Shown here piece by piece: positions 1-8,005 of a stretch of 64,000 nucleotides of DNA. Below the pieces are notes generated by a model. That model made no database searches. It was given only the letters and a program-made list of their open reading frames with translations, and was not told the DNA's origin. Numbering within the stretch: position 1 is the stretch's first letter; every line of letters starts with the position of its first letter. Source of the DNA: Chitinivibrionales bacterium (GTDB taxonomy: Bacteria; Fibrobacterota; Chitinivibrionia; Chitinivibrionales; FEN-1185); contig DATJAL010000030.1 in NCBI GenBank assembly GCA_035516255.1, positions 24,913 to 88,912 on the forward strand, given 5' to 3'. The translations under genes and the position numbers were made by a program.

Positions 1-414
1 ATCCTCCCCGCCATTTCACAGACGGGAATGCCCGGTCAGACCGGCGGAAAGGAGCATCTCTGCCCGCGCTGCGGCACGGAACTTGTCAATGACGAATACC
101 TCTGTCCCAAATGCCGGCTCGAATTCAAGACCAGGGCCGATGCGAGAAGAAACGCCGTTTTGTTTCCGGGCGGCGGATATTTTTATACCGGCCATCCCTG
201 GCTTGGCATCAACTACGGGATCGTCGAACTGATCTCCATTGGCCTGATCATAACGTTTTGGATTGACGCTGCAAAGGGAGTGAAGGGTTCTGTTGAAGCG
301 CTGGCAGTATTGTTGGTCATACTGGCCTTTGTAAAACTGATATCGGTATTTCATTCCAATCAGTTCATCAGCGAGTATATCCCGAAAGAGAAGAAGGTGG
401 TAGCGAACTTTTAG
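1..414 (+). CDS. Zinc-ribbon membrane protein, 5'-truncated by window edge
   Basis: The frame is open from base 1, so the gene probably begins outside the window; an ATG at 28 could be internal or the true start. Near the N-terminus two CPxC-type pairs (CPRC and CPKC) form a double zinc ribbon. A glycine/aromatic stretch (LFPGGGYFYTGHPWLG) follows, then two hydrophobic segments that should span the membrane. The product ends with a charged tail. I do not recognise a named family, and the function is unknown. A strong terminator follows 37 bases after the stop. Confidence 0.6.
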   Translation: MLPAISQTGMPGQTGGKEHLCPRCGTELVNDEYLCPKCRLEFKTRADARRNAVLFPGGGYFYTGHPWLGINYGIVELISIGLIITFWIDAAKGVKGSVEALAVLLVILAFVKLISVFHSNQFISEYIPKEKKVVANF

Positions 415-450
415 GAATCCTGTTTTTAATTTGAGTCGATACTCGGCAAG

Positions 451-474
451 GGCGTTCGCGAGGACGCCTTTTTT
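451..474 (+). terminator. Rho-independent terminator
   Basis: A 7-bp stem (451-457 with 462-468, one G-U pair) is closed by a GCGA tetraloop and followed by six T residues at 469-474. It lies just after the zinc-ribbon gene and ahead of the pseudouridine synthase gene. Confidence 0.8.
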
Positions 475-578
475 GCCCCGATCAAATTATCGTCCCAAAA
501 TGGTTTTTTGGATGGCAACCATCATCACGATGCTCATAGCTTCCAACCTGTCTTGGTATAGCGTATTTTTCCCATAGC

Positions 579-1547
579 ATGGTCACCATCACTATTTCTC
601 TCAACGACGCCAACCAGCGCCTCGACCGTTTTCTCCGCAGGCGCCTCAGTTTGCGCACGCTTTCGGACATCTACCGCATGATCCGCACCGGGTTTGCGCG
701 GGTGAACGGGAAAAAGGTAAAGGAAAACTACCGCCTGCGGCAGGGCGACACGATCGAATTGCGCATGGACGAAGCAGAGCTTTCGCCGGAAAAACAGGAA
801 AACCAACAGGCGCTCGCGGACCTTTCCAGGACGGAATTTTACCGGCGCAATCTGAAAATCGTTTTTGAAGATGACGGGCTTATCGCATGCGACAAGCCGC
901 CGCACCTTGTGGTGCATCCGGGGACCGGCCACGACGGCCACGCCACGCTCATCGACCTTGTCAAAAGCTACATGCTTGCAAAGGGAAAGCGTGATGCGGA
1001 CCCGGTGCTCGTGCACCGGCTCGACCGTGACACTTCGGGAATCATTCTTGTCGCCAAGAACAAGGCCGTGGTGAGAAAGCTCCATGATCTGCTGCGCGGC
1101 CGAGCGCTCATCAAGAAATACCTGGCAATATGCCATAACGGCCCGCCGCAACAGCAGGGCTTTGTCGAGGCCGACCTGGTGAAAACGCTCGAGCGCAACC
1201 AGGGCACCAAGATGAGGGTCGGTGAAAAGGGCCTTTATTCAAGAACCGAATACAAGGTCGCGAAAAGGGGGCAGGGCCTTTCCAAACTCGAGCTGACCAT
1301 TGTCACCGGCCGCACGCACCAGATCCGCGTGCACATGGCGCACATCGGGTGCCCGGTCGTGGGCGACGTGCGTTACGGCGATCCCGCCGCGGACGCCGAC
1401 GTTTTCAGGCGCACCGGCGCGCCCAGGCGGCTGTACCTCCATGCCGGCATCATCTCCTTTGTCCACCCCGCAGACGGAAAACGGCTCACCCTGACCGTTC
1501 CCGAGCCTGAAGAATTCTCCGCCATCATGAAATCAGCCCACTGCTAA
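579..1547 (+). CDS. rluC: RluA-family 23S rRNA pseudouridine synthase, RluC-like
   Basis: The 322-residue product matches the usual length of RluC/RluD enzymes, which isomerise uridines in 23S rRNA. An S4 RNA-binding domain occupies about residues 8-70. The catalytic HRLDRDTSG motif follows, with the nucleophilic Asp at residue 149. Further on are the GRTHQIRVH motif and a conserved C-terminal RLYLHA stretch. The N-terminal IYRMIRTG/VNGKK pattern and the HRLDRDTSG form resemble E. coli RluC more than RluD, but target specificity cannot be read from sequence. No clear Shine-Dalgarno precedes the ATG at 579. The gene stands alone. Confidence 0.9.
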   Translation: MVTITISLNDANQRLDRFLRRRLSLRTLSDIYRMIRTGFARVNGKKVKENYRLRQGDTIELRMDEAELSPEKQENQQALADLSRTEFYRRNLKIVFEDDGLIACDKPPHLVVHPGTGHDGHATLIDLVKSYMLAKGKRDADPVLVHRLDRDTSGIILVAKNKAVVRKLHDLLRGRALIKKYLAICHNGPPQQQGFVEADLVKTLERNQGTKMRVGEKGLYSRTEYKVAKRGQGLSKLELTIVTGRTHQIRVHMAHIGCPVVGDVRYGDPAADADVFRRTGAPRRLYLHAGIISFVHPADGKRLTLTVPEPEEFSAIMKSAHC

Positions 1548-1643
1548 AACTTTTTGACTTTTTGGTTGAACGGTAAATTGTTGGAGTGGTAAAATTATAG
1601 TTACCATTGGGTGTGATCCTTTTGCTTGTTGAAGAATACGGAT

Positions 1644-1707
1644 GTCATTCCCGCGAAAGCGGGTATATTCTTATGTTAAGATGGGCTCCCGCTTTCGCGG
1701 GAGTGAC
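1644..1707. repeat. Palindromic intergenic repeat, family A copy 1
   Basis: Left arm GTCATTCCCGCGAAAGCGGG (1644-1663) and right arm CTCCCGCTTTCGCGGGAGTGAC (1686-1707) are near-perfect inverted copies around a short AT-rich spacer. A second copy lies at 26305-26380. I recall this palindrome as common in intergenic DNA of many bacteria, similar to REP elements. Confidence 0.85.
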
Positions 1708-1795
1708 AATACGGGGGAGTTTTATTTCCTGCTCGTAAGTTTGATTTTGTTTTTTATCGCCGCGAAGCGGCATGCCGCTGAGGATGCGTTGCGAA

Positions 1796-1960
1796 GGGGC
1801 GACGCCTCGCGAGCGTAATGCGAGCGAACTCGCGCGCCCCTTTGCTGGAGGGGGTGCGGGTGCAGATCACCGCCGCCTCCGCGATATCATTTTTTCAATA
1901 AGGGAGGCGGCGGAAGCTGCACCCCAGGGGGAAACGCGGAGCGGTGCCCCCACCCGTATA
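1796..1960 (-). repeat. Structured element, B module (copy B4, partial) plus adjacent hairpin
   Basis: Read on the minus strand, 1847-1960 carries the B-module core: GTTTCCCCCTGGGGTGC, then a variable stem (CCGCCGCCTCC paired with GGAGGCGGCGG), then GCACCCGCACCCCCTCC. The same arrangement is present at 18263-18430. The usual GGGTGC...GCACCC hairpin at its 3' side is replaced by another hairpin at 1796-1841 (GGGGCG paired with CGCCCC). Together with family A this fills the 1548-1983 gap; I see no gene in the gap. Confidence 0.65.
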
Positions 1961-1983
1961 TTTATTAAAAATAAAAAACAATT

Positions 1984-4752
1984 ATGGCCATTCCCGACAC
2001 CCCACGCTCATTAAAAAGCTCTCTTGACAAGGGGAAGCTCAAGATCCACAACCTGCTTCCCTCGCTCGAGCGCACGTACCTGCCCATCGGGTCGATTATC
2101 GGCAAGTACCGCATCATCGAGGAGATCGACCGGGGCGGAATGGCCGTGGTGTACAAGGCGCTGCAGCTCGACCTCGACCGCGAGGTGGCGCTCAAGGTGC
2201 TGCCCGCCAACATCACCATCAACCGGAACTTCGTTGAGCGGTTCCTGTCCGAGGCGCACGCGGTGGCGAAGCTGAACCATCCCTACATCGTGAATATCCA
2301 CGAGGTGGCGGTCGAGAACAACGTGTACTATCTCGCCATGGACTACATCCCGGGCGTCAACCTCTATTACCACCTCAACTACCAGAAACCCAAGCTCATC
2401 GAGGTGCTCGAGATCACTGCCAAGCTCGCGGACGCGCTCGGCTACGCGCACCGGCAGAAGATCGTGCACCGAGACCTCAAGCTCAACAACGTGATCATGA
2501 AGGACAACGTCACGCCCGTGCTCATCGATTTCGGGCTCGCCAAGGCGCTCGAAAGCGAGGAGGGGACCGCCACCAAGACCGGCGAGATCATGGGCTCGCC
2601 CGCCTACATGGCGCCCGAGCGGCTGTTCGGCAAGGGCGCCGACGCGCGCAGCGACGTGTGCAGCCTGGGCATCATGCTGTACGAGATGTTGACATTCAAG
2701 AATCCCTACCTCGACCCGCGCAGCATCCATCAGACCACCATGAACGTGATCGACGCCAGCCCCATCCCGCCCCGCAAGCTCGTGATGTGGCTGCCGCCCG
2801 AAATCGAGGCCATCACGCTCAAGGCGATGCACAAGGACCCGGACAAGCGGTACCAGACCATGGAGGAGTTCGCCGAGGACATCAGGCGTTACCAGAAGGG
2901 CGAACCCGTGCTCGCCAACCCGCCGTCGCTGTGGTCAAGGCTGCGGCATTTTGTCCGCAAGCGGTGGCCGTTCATCGCCATGTTCTTCCTGTGCGTCGTG
3001 TTCGCCGGCATCTTTTCGTATTTCAGGTATGCGCAGTCGAAAAGGGAGCGGCCCTACTGGCAGCTCACGTACCAGAAACACTTTGCCGGCCTCGCCATCG
3101 GCGACGAGTGGTCGCAGTATCCGGGCGTGTCCGAGAAGAACGAGGGTTGGTCGGCGAAAAACGGCGAGCTCTTCTCGCCGTCGGGCGCGTCGTTCATCAG
3201 GCTCGACCGCCGCATCACCCGCGACGAGCGCGTGGAGTTCGACATCCGGGGCGTGGGGAACAATTTCTTCAATGCCGGGTTCTTTCTGTACGGATCGCGG
3301 CCGGACTCCGGATACGGGTTCCACCTGTTCAGGGGCCCGGACGCCGAATGCGGCATCTCGTTTCCGGGCAGCACCCATCTTTTTTCCGATTACAACCCGC
3401 TCGACCTCGTGCCGGCAAGGCATTTCCATGTGGTGGTGGAATGCAAGGAGAACGTGATCACCTTCAGGGTGAACGACCTGCTTGTCGGGAAGATATGCGA
3501 CTTTTTCCCGCCGCTCGGCGCCGACCACCAGGCCATGGGCTTTTTCGTGAACGGCAGCAGGTGCGCCATTGACAACATGAAAATCTACCAGTACGCCATT
3601 CCCATGATGCCGAACGCCACGCTCATCGCAGACCGGTTCGCCAAGCACGGCGCCATAGAGACCGCGATCGAGGAATACCAGGAAATGCTCACCGATTTTT
3701 CTTCCGAGCCCATCACGCAGGACATTCAGCTCAGGATCGCCGAATGTTACATCAGGCTGGGCAAGTACGACAAGGCGCAGGCCGCGCTTTCGAGCCCGGA
3801 GCTTGCAAAAGCCGACGAGCAGATGCGCCTTAGGGCGCTTTATCTCAAGGGCCTCATCCAGGGCAGGAAGGGAAACCCGTCGTCGTCCGACAGCGCATTT
3901 TTGGTCCTGGGCAACCTGGCCAACGCGAGCCCCCTGTTCCAGTCGGCCATGTTCACCATGGCGCGCAAAATACTCGACCAGGTCGACCAGGGCGACGCGG
4001 CCGCCGCGGAGAGCAAGGTGATATTCCTGACGCAATATTATCCCCGGTACTCACGCCTGCTCGGCAGGGTGCACCTTGCCGTGCTTGACTATTACGCCAG
4101 CCAGGGCGCTCTCGACGCCGCGATCGAGGTGGGGCAGGCCATTGTCAAGCTCCACAGCATGGACAACGACATCGGCGCGCTGGCGAAGGTCAGGCTCGGC
4201 GAGATGTTCATGGCTAAAAACCGGAAAAACCAGGCCGTTGACGTGCTCAACCAGTGCGTGGCCTCCTACGTGCCGTCCCAGGGGCTGTGGCTGGCATGGA
4301 TGGAGCTCGCCGCGATTTACGAATACGAATCGGACTACGCGAACGCCTACACCACCTACCGCAAGGTGTACGAGGACTGCCCCAAGGCGCTGGTCATCCC
4401 GTGGCTCGCGCGGATAAAGATGGGCGAGCTCGCCGACCGGACCACGAGCGACGAGACGCCCAAGGGAATTTTCGACGACGTGGTGAAGAGCCCGCATCCC
4501 TTTGCGCTGCCGCGCGCCATCGCGCAGCTGTACCGGGGCGCCGCCACCCCCGAGGAATTCAAGGCGTTCTGGGACATCCTCCATCCCGATGACCACCGGT
4601 ACCTGGTCTATTTTGTCAACAAAGCCATCCTCGACAAGCGGCCCGACAAGGCCCAGGAATACCTCAACGAGCTCGAGGAATCGCTTCCGACCGCCTCGTG
4701 GGAGCTGATGCAGGCCTCGCAGTTGCGCAATGTGATCAGAAACATGAAATAG
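1984..4752 (+). CDS. Membrane Ser/Thr protein kinase with beta-sandwich-like and TPR-rich C-terminal region
   Basis: The N-terminal 40-310 residues are a PknB-type kinase. The glycine loop is at about G51-G52, the ATP-binding Lys is K71, the catalytic loop is HRDLK with D164, the metal-binding DFG Asp is D182 and the APE motif is at 210-212. All key residues are present, so it should be active. A single transmembrane helix spans about 328-348. After it comes a region of about 180 residues that looks like a LamG/3-keto-disaccharide-hydrolase-type beta sandwich. TPR-like helical repeats then run to the C-terminus. The topology suggests a sensor outside the membrane coupled to a cytoplasmic kinase. 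The ATG at 1984 lacks a clear Shine-Dalgarno. The ligand is unknown. Confidence 0.88.
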   Translation: MAIPDTPRSLKSSLDKGKLKIHNLLPSLERTYLPIGSIIGKYRIIEEIDRGGMAVVYKALQLDLDREVALKVLPANITINRNFVERFLSEAHAVAKLNHPYIVNIHEVAVENNVYYLAMDYIPGVNLYYHLNYQKPKLIEVLEITAKLADALGYAHRQKIVHRDLKLNNVIMKDNVTPVLIDFGLAKALESEEGTATKTGEIMGSPAYMAPERLFGKGADARSDVCSLGIMLYEMLTFKNPYLDPRSIHQTTMNVIDASPIPPRKLVMWLPPEIEAITLKAMHKDPDKRYQTMEEFAEDIRRYQKGEPVLANPPSLWSRLRHFVRKRWPFIAMFFLCVVFAGIFSYFRYAQSKRERPYWQLTYQKHFAGLAIGDEWSQYPGVSEKNEGWSAKNGELFSPSGASFIRLDRRITRDERVEFDIRGVGNNFFNAGFFLYGSRPDSGYGFHLFRGPDAECGISFPGSTHLFSDYNPLDLVPARHFHVVVECKENVITFRVNDLLVGKICDFFPPLGADHQAMGFFVNGSRCAIDNMKIYQYAIPMMPNATLIADRFAKHGAIETAIEEYQEMLTDFSSEPITQDIQLRIAECYIRLGKYDKAQAALSSPELAKADEQMRLRALYLKGLIQGRKGNPSSSDSAFLVLGNLANASPLFQSAMFTMARKILDQVDQGDAAAAESKVIFLTQYYPRYSRLLGRVHLAVLDYYASQGALDAAIEVGQAIVKLHSMDNDIGALAKVRLGEMFMAKNRKNQAVDVLNQCVASYVPSQGLWLAWMELAAIYEYESDYANAYTTYRKVYEDCPKALVIPWLARIKMGELADRTTSDETPKGIFDDVVKSPHPFALPRAIAQLYRGAATPEEFKAFWDILHPDDHRYLVYFVNKAILDKRPDKAQEYLNELEESLPTASWELMQASQLRNVIRNMK

Positions 4753-4792
4753 CGCCGGTCTCTCGTCTTGACAACCTGACTCATTTATAAAT

Positions 4793-4892
4793 TCACCGCA
4801 AAGACGCAAAGAGCGCAAAGGTGAAAAGTGAGTTTGTACGGGACATGTTCTCAGATAAATTATTCTTTGCGACCTTTGCGCCTTTGCGGTGA
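4793..4892. repeat. Long palindromic repeat, family D copy 1
   Basis: Left arm CACCGCAAAGACGCAAAG (from 4794) and right arm CTTTGCGCCTTTGCGGTG (ending about 4891) form a long imperfect hairpin. It fills most of the gap between the kinase and the PHP gene. Related arms occur at 26915-27002, 29652-29766, 44589-44620 and 58691-58838. Confidence 0.75.
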
Positions 4893-5036
4893 GGTTTTTC
4901 TTTCTTTGCAAACAATCCGGGCTAAAAACGCGCCCCACAGCCGTAAAATTATTAAAACGCAATAAAGCCTTGAATTGAAAATCGTCGTTGGTTATTTTAT
5001 ACCTTTCCATTTCAACCATAAACCCATGTCAGGACA

Positions 5037-5906
5037 ATGTTTCGCGATTTTATTGCTGGAAAGAAATATGTAGATCTCCACATTCACACGAAATTTTCAG
5101 ACGGGACGCATCCGGTAGAGGAAATTCTGGAATTCGCCGCGGGCAAGAAGCTCAAGGCGCTTTCGATCACCGATCACGACTGCGTGGACGCGTATCCGTT
5201 CGCCCAGGAGCTCGGGGCCAAACACGGCATAGAAGTGATACCGGGCGTGGAACTTTCGAGTGAAATAAGCGGGGCCGATATCCATATCCTTGGATATTTC
5301 CTTGACACGAACAACCCGCGGCTGGTTGCGAAGCTCGTGGAACTCAAAAAGGCCCGCCACGTGCGCGCGCGCAAGATCGTGGAGAACCTCAACCGCCAGG
5401 GCGTCGACCTTCGCTTCGAGACCGTGCTTAACATCGCGGGAACCGCGGCGATCGGCAGGCCCCATATCGCGGCAGCGCTGCTCAAGGAAGAGCTCGTGTA
5501 CTCGTTCCGCGAGGCGTTTGAAAAACTCATCGGCTACGATTCGCCCGCCTACGTTGAAAAGCTCAGCATGCCGCCCAGGGAGGTGTTCCAGCTCATCCGC
5601 GGCGCGGGCGGCATCCCGGTGCTTGCGCACCCGGGCGTCACCAAGGTGGACGAGCGGATTCCGGAGTTCATGAGCGAAGGGCTCATGGGCGTCGAGGTGT
5701 TCCATTCGGAGCACAACACCGCCGTCGAGCGGCATTACCTCCAGTACTGCCGGAAGAACGGGCTCGCCTACACCGGCGGCTCCGATTTCCACAACGGCAG
5801 CCAGAGCAAGTCGGAGATCGGCGTCCCCAAGGTGCCCTACAGCGCCGTGGAAAGCCTCAAGGAAAAACTCGCCGCCTTTGCCGCGGGCACGGACGCCGCC
5901 GTATGA
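5037..5906 (+). CDS. PHP-domain phosphoesterase (RNase AM / nucleoside 3',5'-bisphosphate phosphatase type)
   Basis: This 289-residue protein has the complete PHP metal site: DLHIHTKFSDG near residues 13-23, SITDHDC near 43-49, a Glu in the PGVELS segment, AHPG near 199-202 and GSDFHNG near 248-254. Stand-alone PHP proteins of this size hydrolyse 3',5'-nucleoside bisphosphates or trim RNA 5' ends (E. coli YciV/Rnm). Substrate is inferred from family only. It overlaps the next gene by 4 bases (ATGA), indicating translational coupling with manC. The AGGA before the ATG at 5037 is unusually close. Confidence 0.85.
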   Translation: MFRDFIAGKKYVDLHIHTKFSDGTHPVEEILEFAAGKKLKALSITDHDCVDAYPFAQELGAKHGIEVIPGVELSSEISGADIHILGYFLDTNNPRLVAKLVELKKARHVRARKIVENLNRQGVDLRFETVLNIAGTAAIGRPHIAAALLKEELVYSFREAFEKLIGYDSPAYVEKLSMPPREVFQLIRGAGGIPVLAHPGVTKVDERIPEFMSEGLMGVEVFHSEHNTAVERHYLQYCRKNGLAYTGGSDFHNGSQSKSEIGVPKVPYSAVESLKEKLAAFAAGTDAAV

Positions 5907-6979
5907 TCGCCGTTCCCCTCATCCTTGCCGGGGGCAGGGGCGAGCGGTTCTGGCCCCTTTCGCGTTCGTCAAATCCCAAGCAGCTGCTTCGCCTTGCGGG
6001 CAATAAAACCATGGTCGAGGAAACGCTCGCCCGCGCGCGTGCCGCCTGCGGCGGCGCGCAACCGCTCGTGATCACGGGGCGGCAATGCGCCGCGGCCATG
6101 CGCCGGGCGCTCGGCCGCCGCGTCGCGTATGACTGCATCGTTGAGCCCGTGGGAAAAAACACGGCGCCCGCCATCGCGCTCGGCGCGCTGTGGGTGCGCC
6201 GCCGCCATGGCGACGCGGTCATGCTCGTGGCGTCGGCCGACCATGCCATCGCGCCGAAACAAGCGTTTGTCAAGGCCGTGCGCAGCGCCGCATTTCTTGC
6301 CCAAAAGACGGGTTCCCTGGTGGTGTTCGGCATCAGGCCCACGCGTCCCGACACGGGTTACGGGTATATCAACATCGGCAAACCGATTTCCGGGGCCGGC
6401 GGCACCGCGTCGTACCAGGTGCGGCGCTTTGTTGAAAAACCGTCGGCCGCTGTCGCGCGGGAATATGTGCGGTCGGGAAACTACTTATGGAACAGCGGCA
6501 TGTTCGTTTGGAAAACGTCGGCGATATTATCTGAAATCAAGGAGCACATGCCCCGTCTGTACCGCCAGGCTTGCGCGGTTGAAAGGGCCGGTTTTACAAA
6601 GGCTTCCATTGACCGGTATTATAAGACCTGCGAAAGCGAATCAATCGACTACGGCATCATGGAGAAATCGTCGCGCATCGCCGCCGTGTGCGGCGCGTTT
6701 TGCTGGGACGACATCGGCTCGTGGGAGGCGATGACGAGGGTACACCCGAAAAACAAAAAAGGCACGGTCGCGGTCGGGCCGGCGGTTTTTGACCATGAAA
6801 GCTCAAACTCGATTATTTATAACGCCTCGCCATTGCACGTCGCATCCATCGGCCTTGACAACGCCGTTCTTGTCGTCACTCCTGATGCGGTGCTCGCCGT
6901 TGCAAGGCCTTTGCTTCCGGGATTAAAAAAGTATCTTGGGATGATGAAGGAAAAGAAGTTTCCGGCGAAGCTGTTCTGA
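5903..6979 (+). CDS. manC: Mannose-1-phosphate guanylyltransferase
   Basis: The enzyme makes GDP-mannose from mannose-1-phosphate and GTP for polysaccharide or LPS sugars. The N-terminal nucleotidyltransferase signature LAGGRGERFWPLSR is at residues 8-21. SNPKQ, the DHAI segment, FVEKP and WNSGMFVW follow as in ManC/AlgA. At 358 residues it is the monofunctional form, without the C-terminal phosphomannose-isomerase domain of long ManC proteins. It starts inside the stop of the PHP gene. A composite structured element begins about 21 bases after its stop. Confidence 0.92.
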   Translation: MIAVPLILAGGRGERFWPLSRSSNPKQLLRLAGNKTMVEETLARARAACGGAQPLVITGRQCAAAMRRALGRRVAYDCIVEPVGKNTAPAIALGALWVRRRHGDAVMLVASADHAIAPKQAFVKAVRSAAFLAQKTGSLVVFGIRPTRPDTGYGYINIGKPISGAGGTASYQVRRFVEKPSAAVAREYVRSGNYLWNSGMFVWKTSAILSEIKEHMPRLYRQACAVERAGFTKASIDRYYKTCESESIDYGIMEKSSRIAAVCGAFCWDDIGSWEAMTRVHPKNKKGTVAVGPAVFDHESSNSIIYNASPLHVASIGLDNAVLVVTPDAVLAVARPLLPGLKKYLGMMKEKKFPAKLF

Positions 6980-7000
6980 TTGATTTTTCTGACTAATAAT

Positions 7001-7474
7001 AATCTGGCGGGGGAGCTATCCCCCTCGCTGCGGCCCGGACGCGCTCCGAATTATTTCCAATGATGCCGTGTCCAAAGATTTGCGCGTCCGGTCCTCCGCT
7101 ACCCCCTCCTGGGTGCGGCCGGGTACCGACAGTGGCAAGCTGCAACCATCCGCTGGGCGCACCCGCGGAGTGCGGTTGAAATGGGATCCTTATATACCTG
7201 GCTTCTTCTTATTATCAAGATGTCCTGCAAAACTTATTTTGGTATTATTAAATCATGTGTCCGACCGGCGCCAGAGATGTTGTTTGACTAATCGGAACCC
7301 CGCCGCCGCGTTAGGCGGGACTGTAGGGCGCGCAAGAGCGCGTTGCCGGCCGACCCATCGCCAGAGGCGACTACGGGCGGTCCGGCAACGAGGCCGCGGG
7401 CCGAGCCCGGAAGGAGGGCCGACCCCTTTTGGGAGCGAAAAGTTAACGCCCCCAAAGGGGGTAACGCCCAGATC
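7001..7474 (+). mobile_element. Composite B-C structured element 1 (possible MITE-like element)
   Basis: The left end reads AATCTGGCGG and the right end CGCCCAGAT, which are imperfect inverted repeats. Module B (7007-7173) has a variable stem (CCGGACGCGC with GCGCGTCCGG) and a GGGTGCG...CGCACCC hairpin. Module C (7259-7473) has a 5' part with TTTGACTAATCGGAA and GCGTTAGGC, a TTGCCGG...CCGGCAA hairpin, the CCCGGAAGGA motif, and a last hairpin before the GCCCAGAT end. The same order and ends are seen at 18259-18788. I see no protein gene in it. It could be a non-autonomous mobile element, a structured RNA, or both. Confidence 0.7.
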
Positions 7475-7500
7475 AATACTTGAAAAATAAGGTTGCATTC

Positions 7501-7851
7501 ATGAGCACGGTCATCTGGGTTCTTGGCAAGGAGACGATGCGCGAAGACGACTATGACCATTTTTACCTTTTGGAAGCGCTGGAAAAGCTGGATGCGATAT
7601 GCGTGAGAGAACACATCCGGAAGATATCGGAGTTCGTCGATCGGGCGGACGGCAGCACGAAGAAGAAATGGCACCGGCCCGATGAGGGGCTGGCCGTTCT
7701 GAAGCATCTTGTGGAGTACCTTGACAAAAAGGGTGATGAACTGGCGGATATTGACGCCGAGGCATTAAAGGAAGAGCTGGCAGATTGCATTGACAAGATA
7801 GAACAAATCAAGAAAAACAAGGATTTGTTCCAGCTAACCGTGGTCATGTAA
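7501..7851 (+). CDS. Hypothetical protein, 116 residues
   Basis: The reading frame could start at a TTG at 7480 or the ATG at 7501; the ATG is preferred because no Shine-Dalgarno supports the TTG. The product is acidic and helical, beginning MSTVIWVLGKE and ending with a lysine/isoleucine-rich helix. It has no signal peptide or membrane segment. I do not recognise the family. It sits between the 3' end of composite element 1 and a partial copy of that element's 5' part (7908-7988), so it looks like cargo between repeats. Confidence 0.6.
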   Translation: MSTVIWVLGKETMREDDYDHFYLLEALEKLDAICVREHIRKISEFVDRADGSTKKKWHRPDEGLAVLKHLVEYLDKKGDELADIDAEALKEELADCIDKIEQIKKNKDLFQLTVVM

Positions 7852-7907
7852 GGCTGAACAAGGTGTGGTATTGATGGGCCCCTCATCAACAGGGCCGCTC
7901 AAGCAAT

Positions 7908-7988
7908 CCAGCAAAACTTATTTTGGTGTTATCAAATAACCCGTCCGACGGTGCCAGGGATGGCTTTTGACTAACCGGAACTTCGCCC
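7908..7988 (+). repeat. Partial C-module 5' segment (direct repeat of 7223-7306)
   Basis: The segment repeats, with few changes, GCAAAACTTATTTTGGT, the GTCCGAC-GGTGCCAG block and TTTTGACTAACCGGAA of the upstream element. It then ends abruptly at CTTCGCCC, just before lpxB. It lacks the rest of module C. It gives the 7501-7851 gene direct-repeat flanks. Confidence 0.75.
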
Positions 7989-8005
7989 GTTTTAAAACCT
8001 AATTT

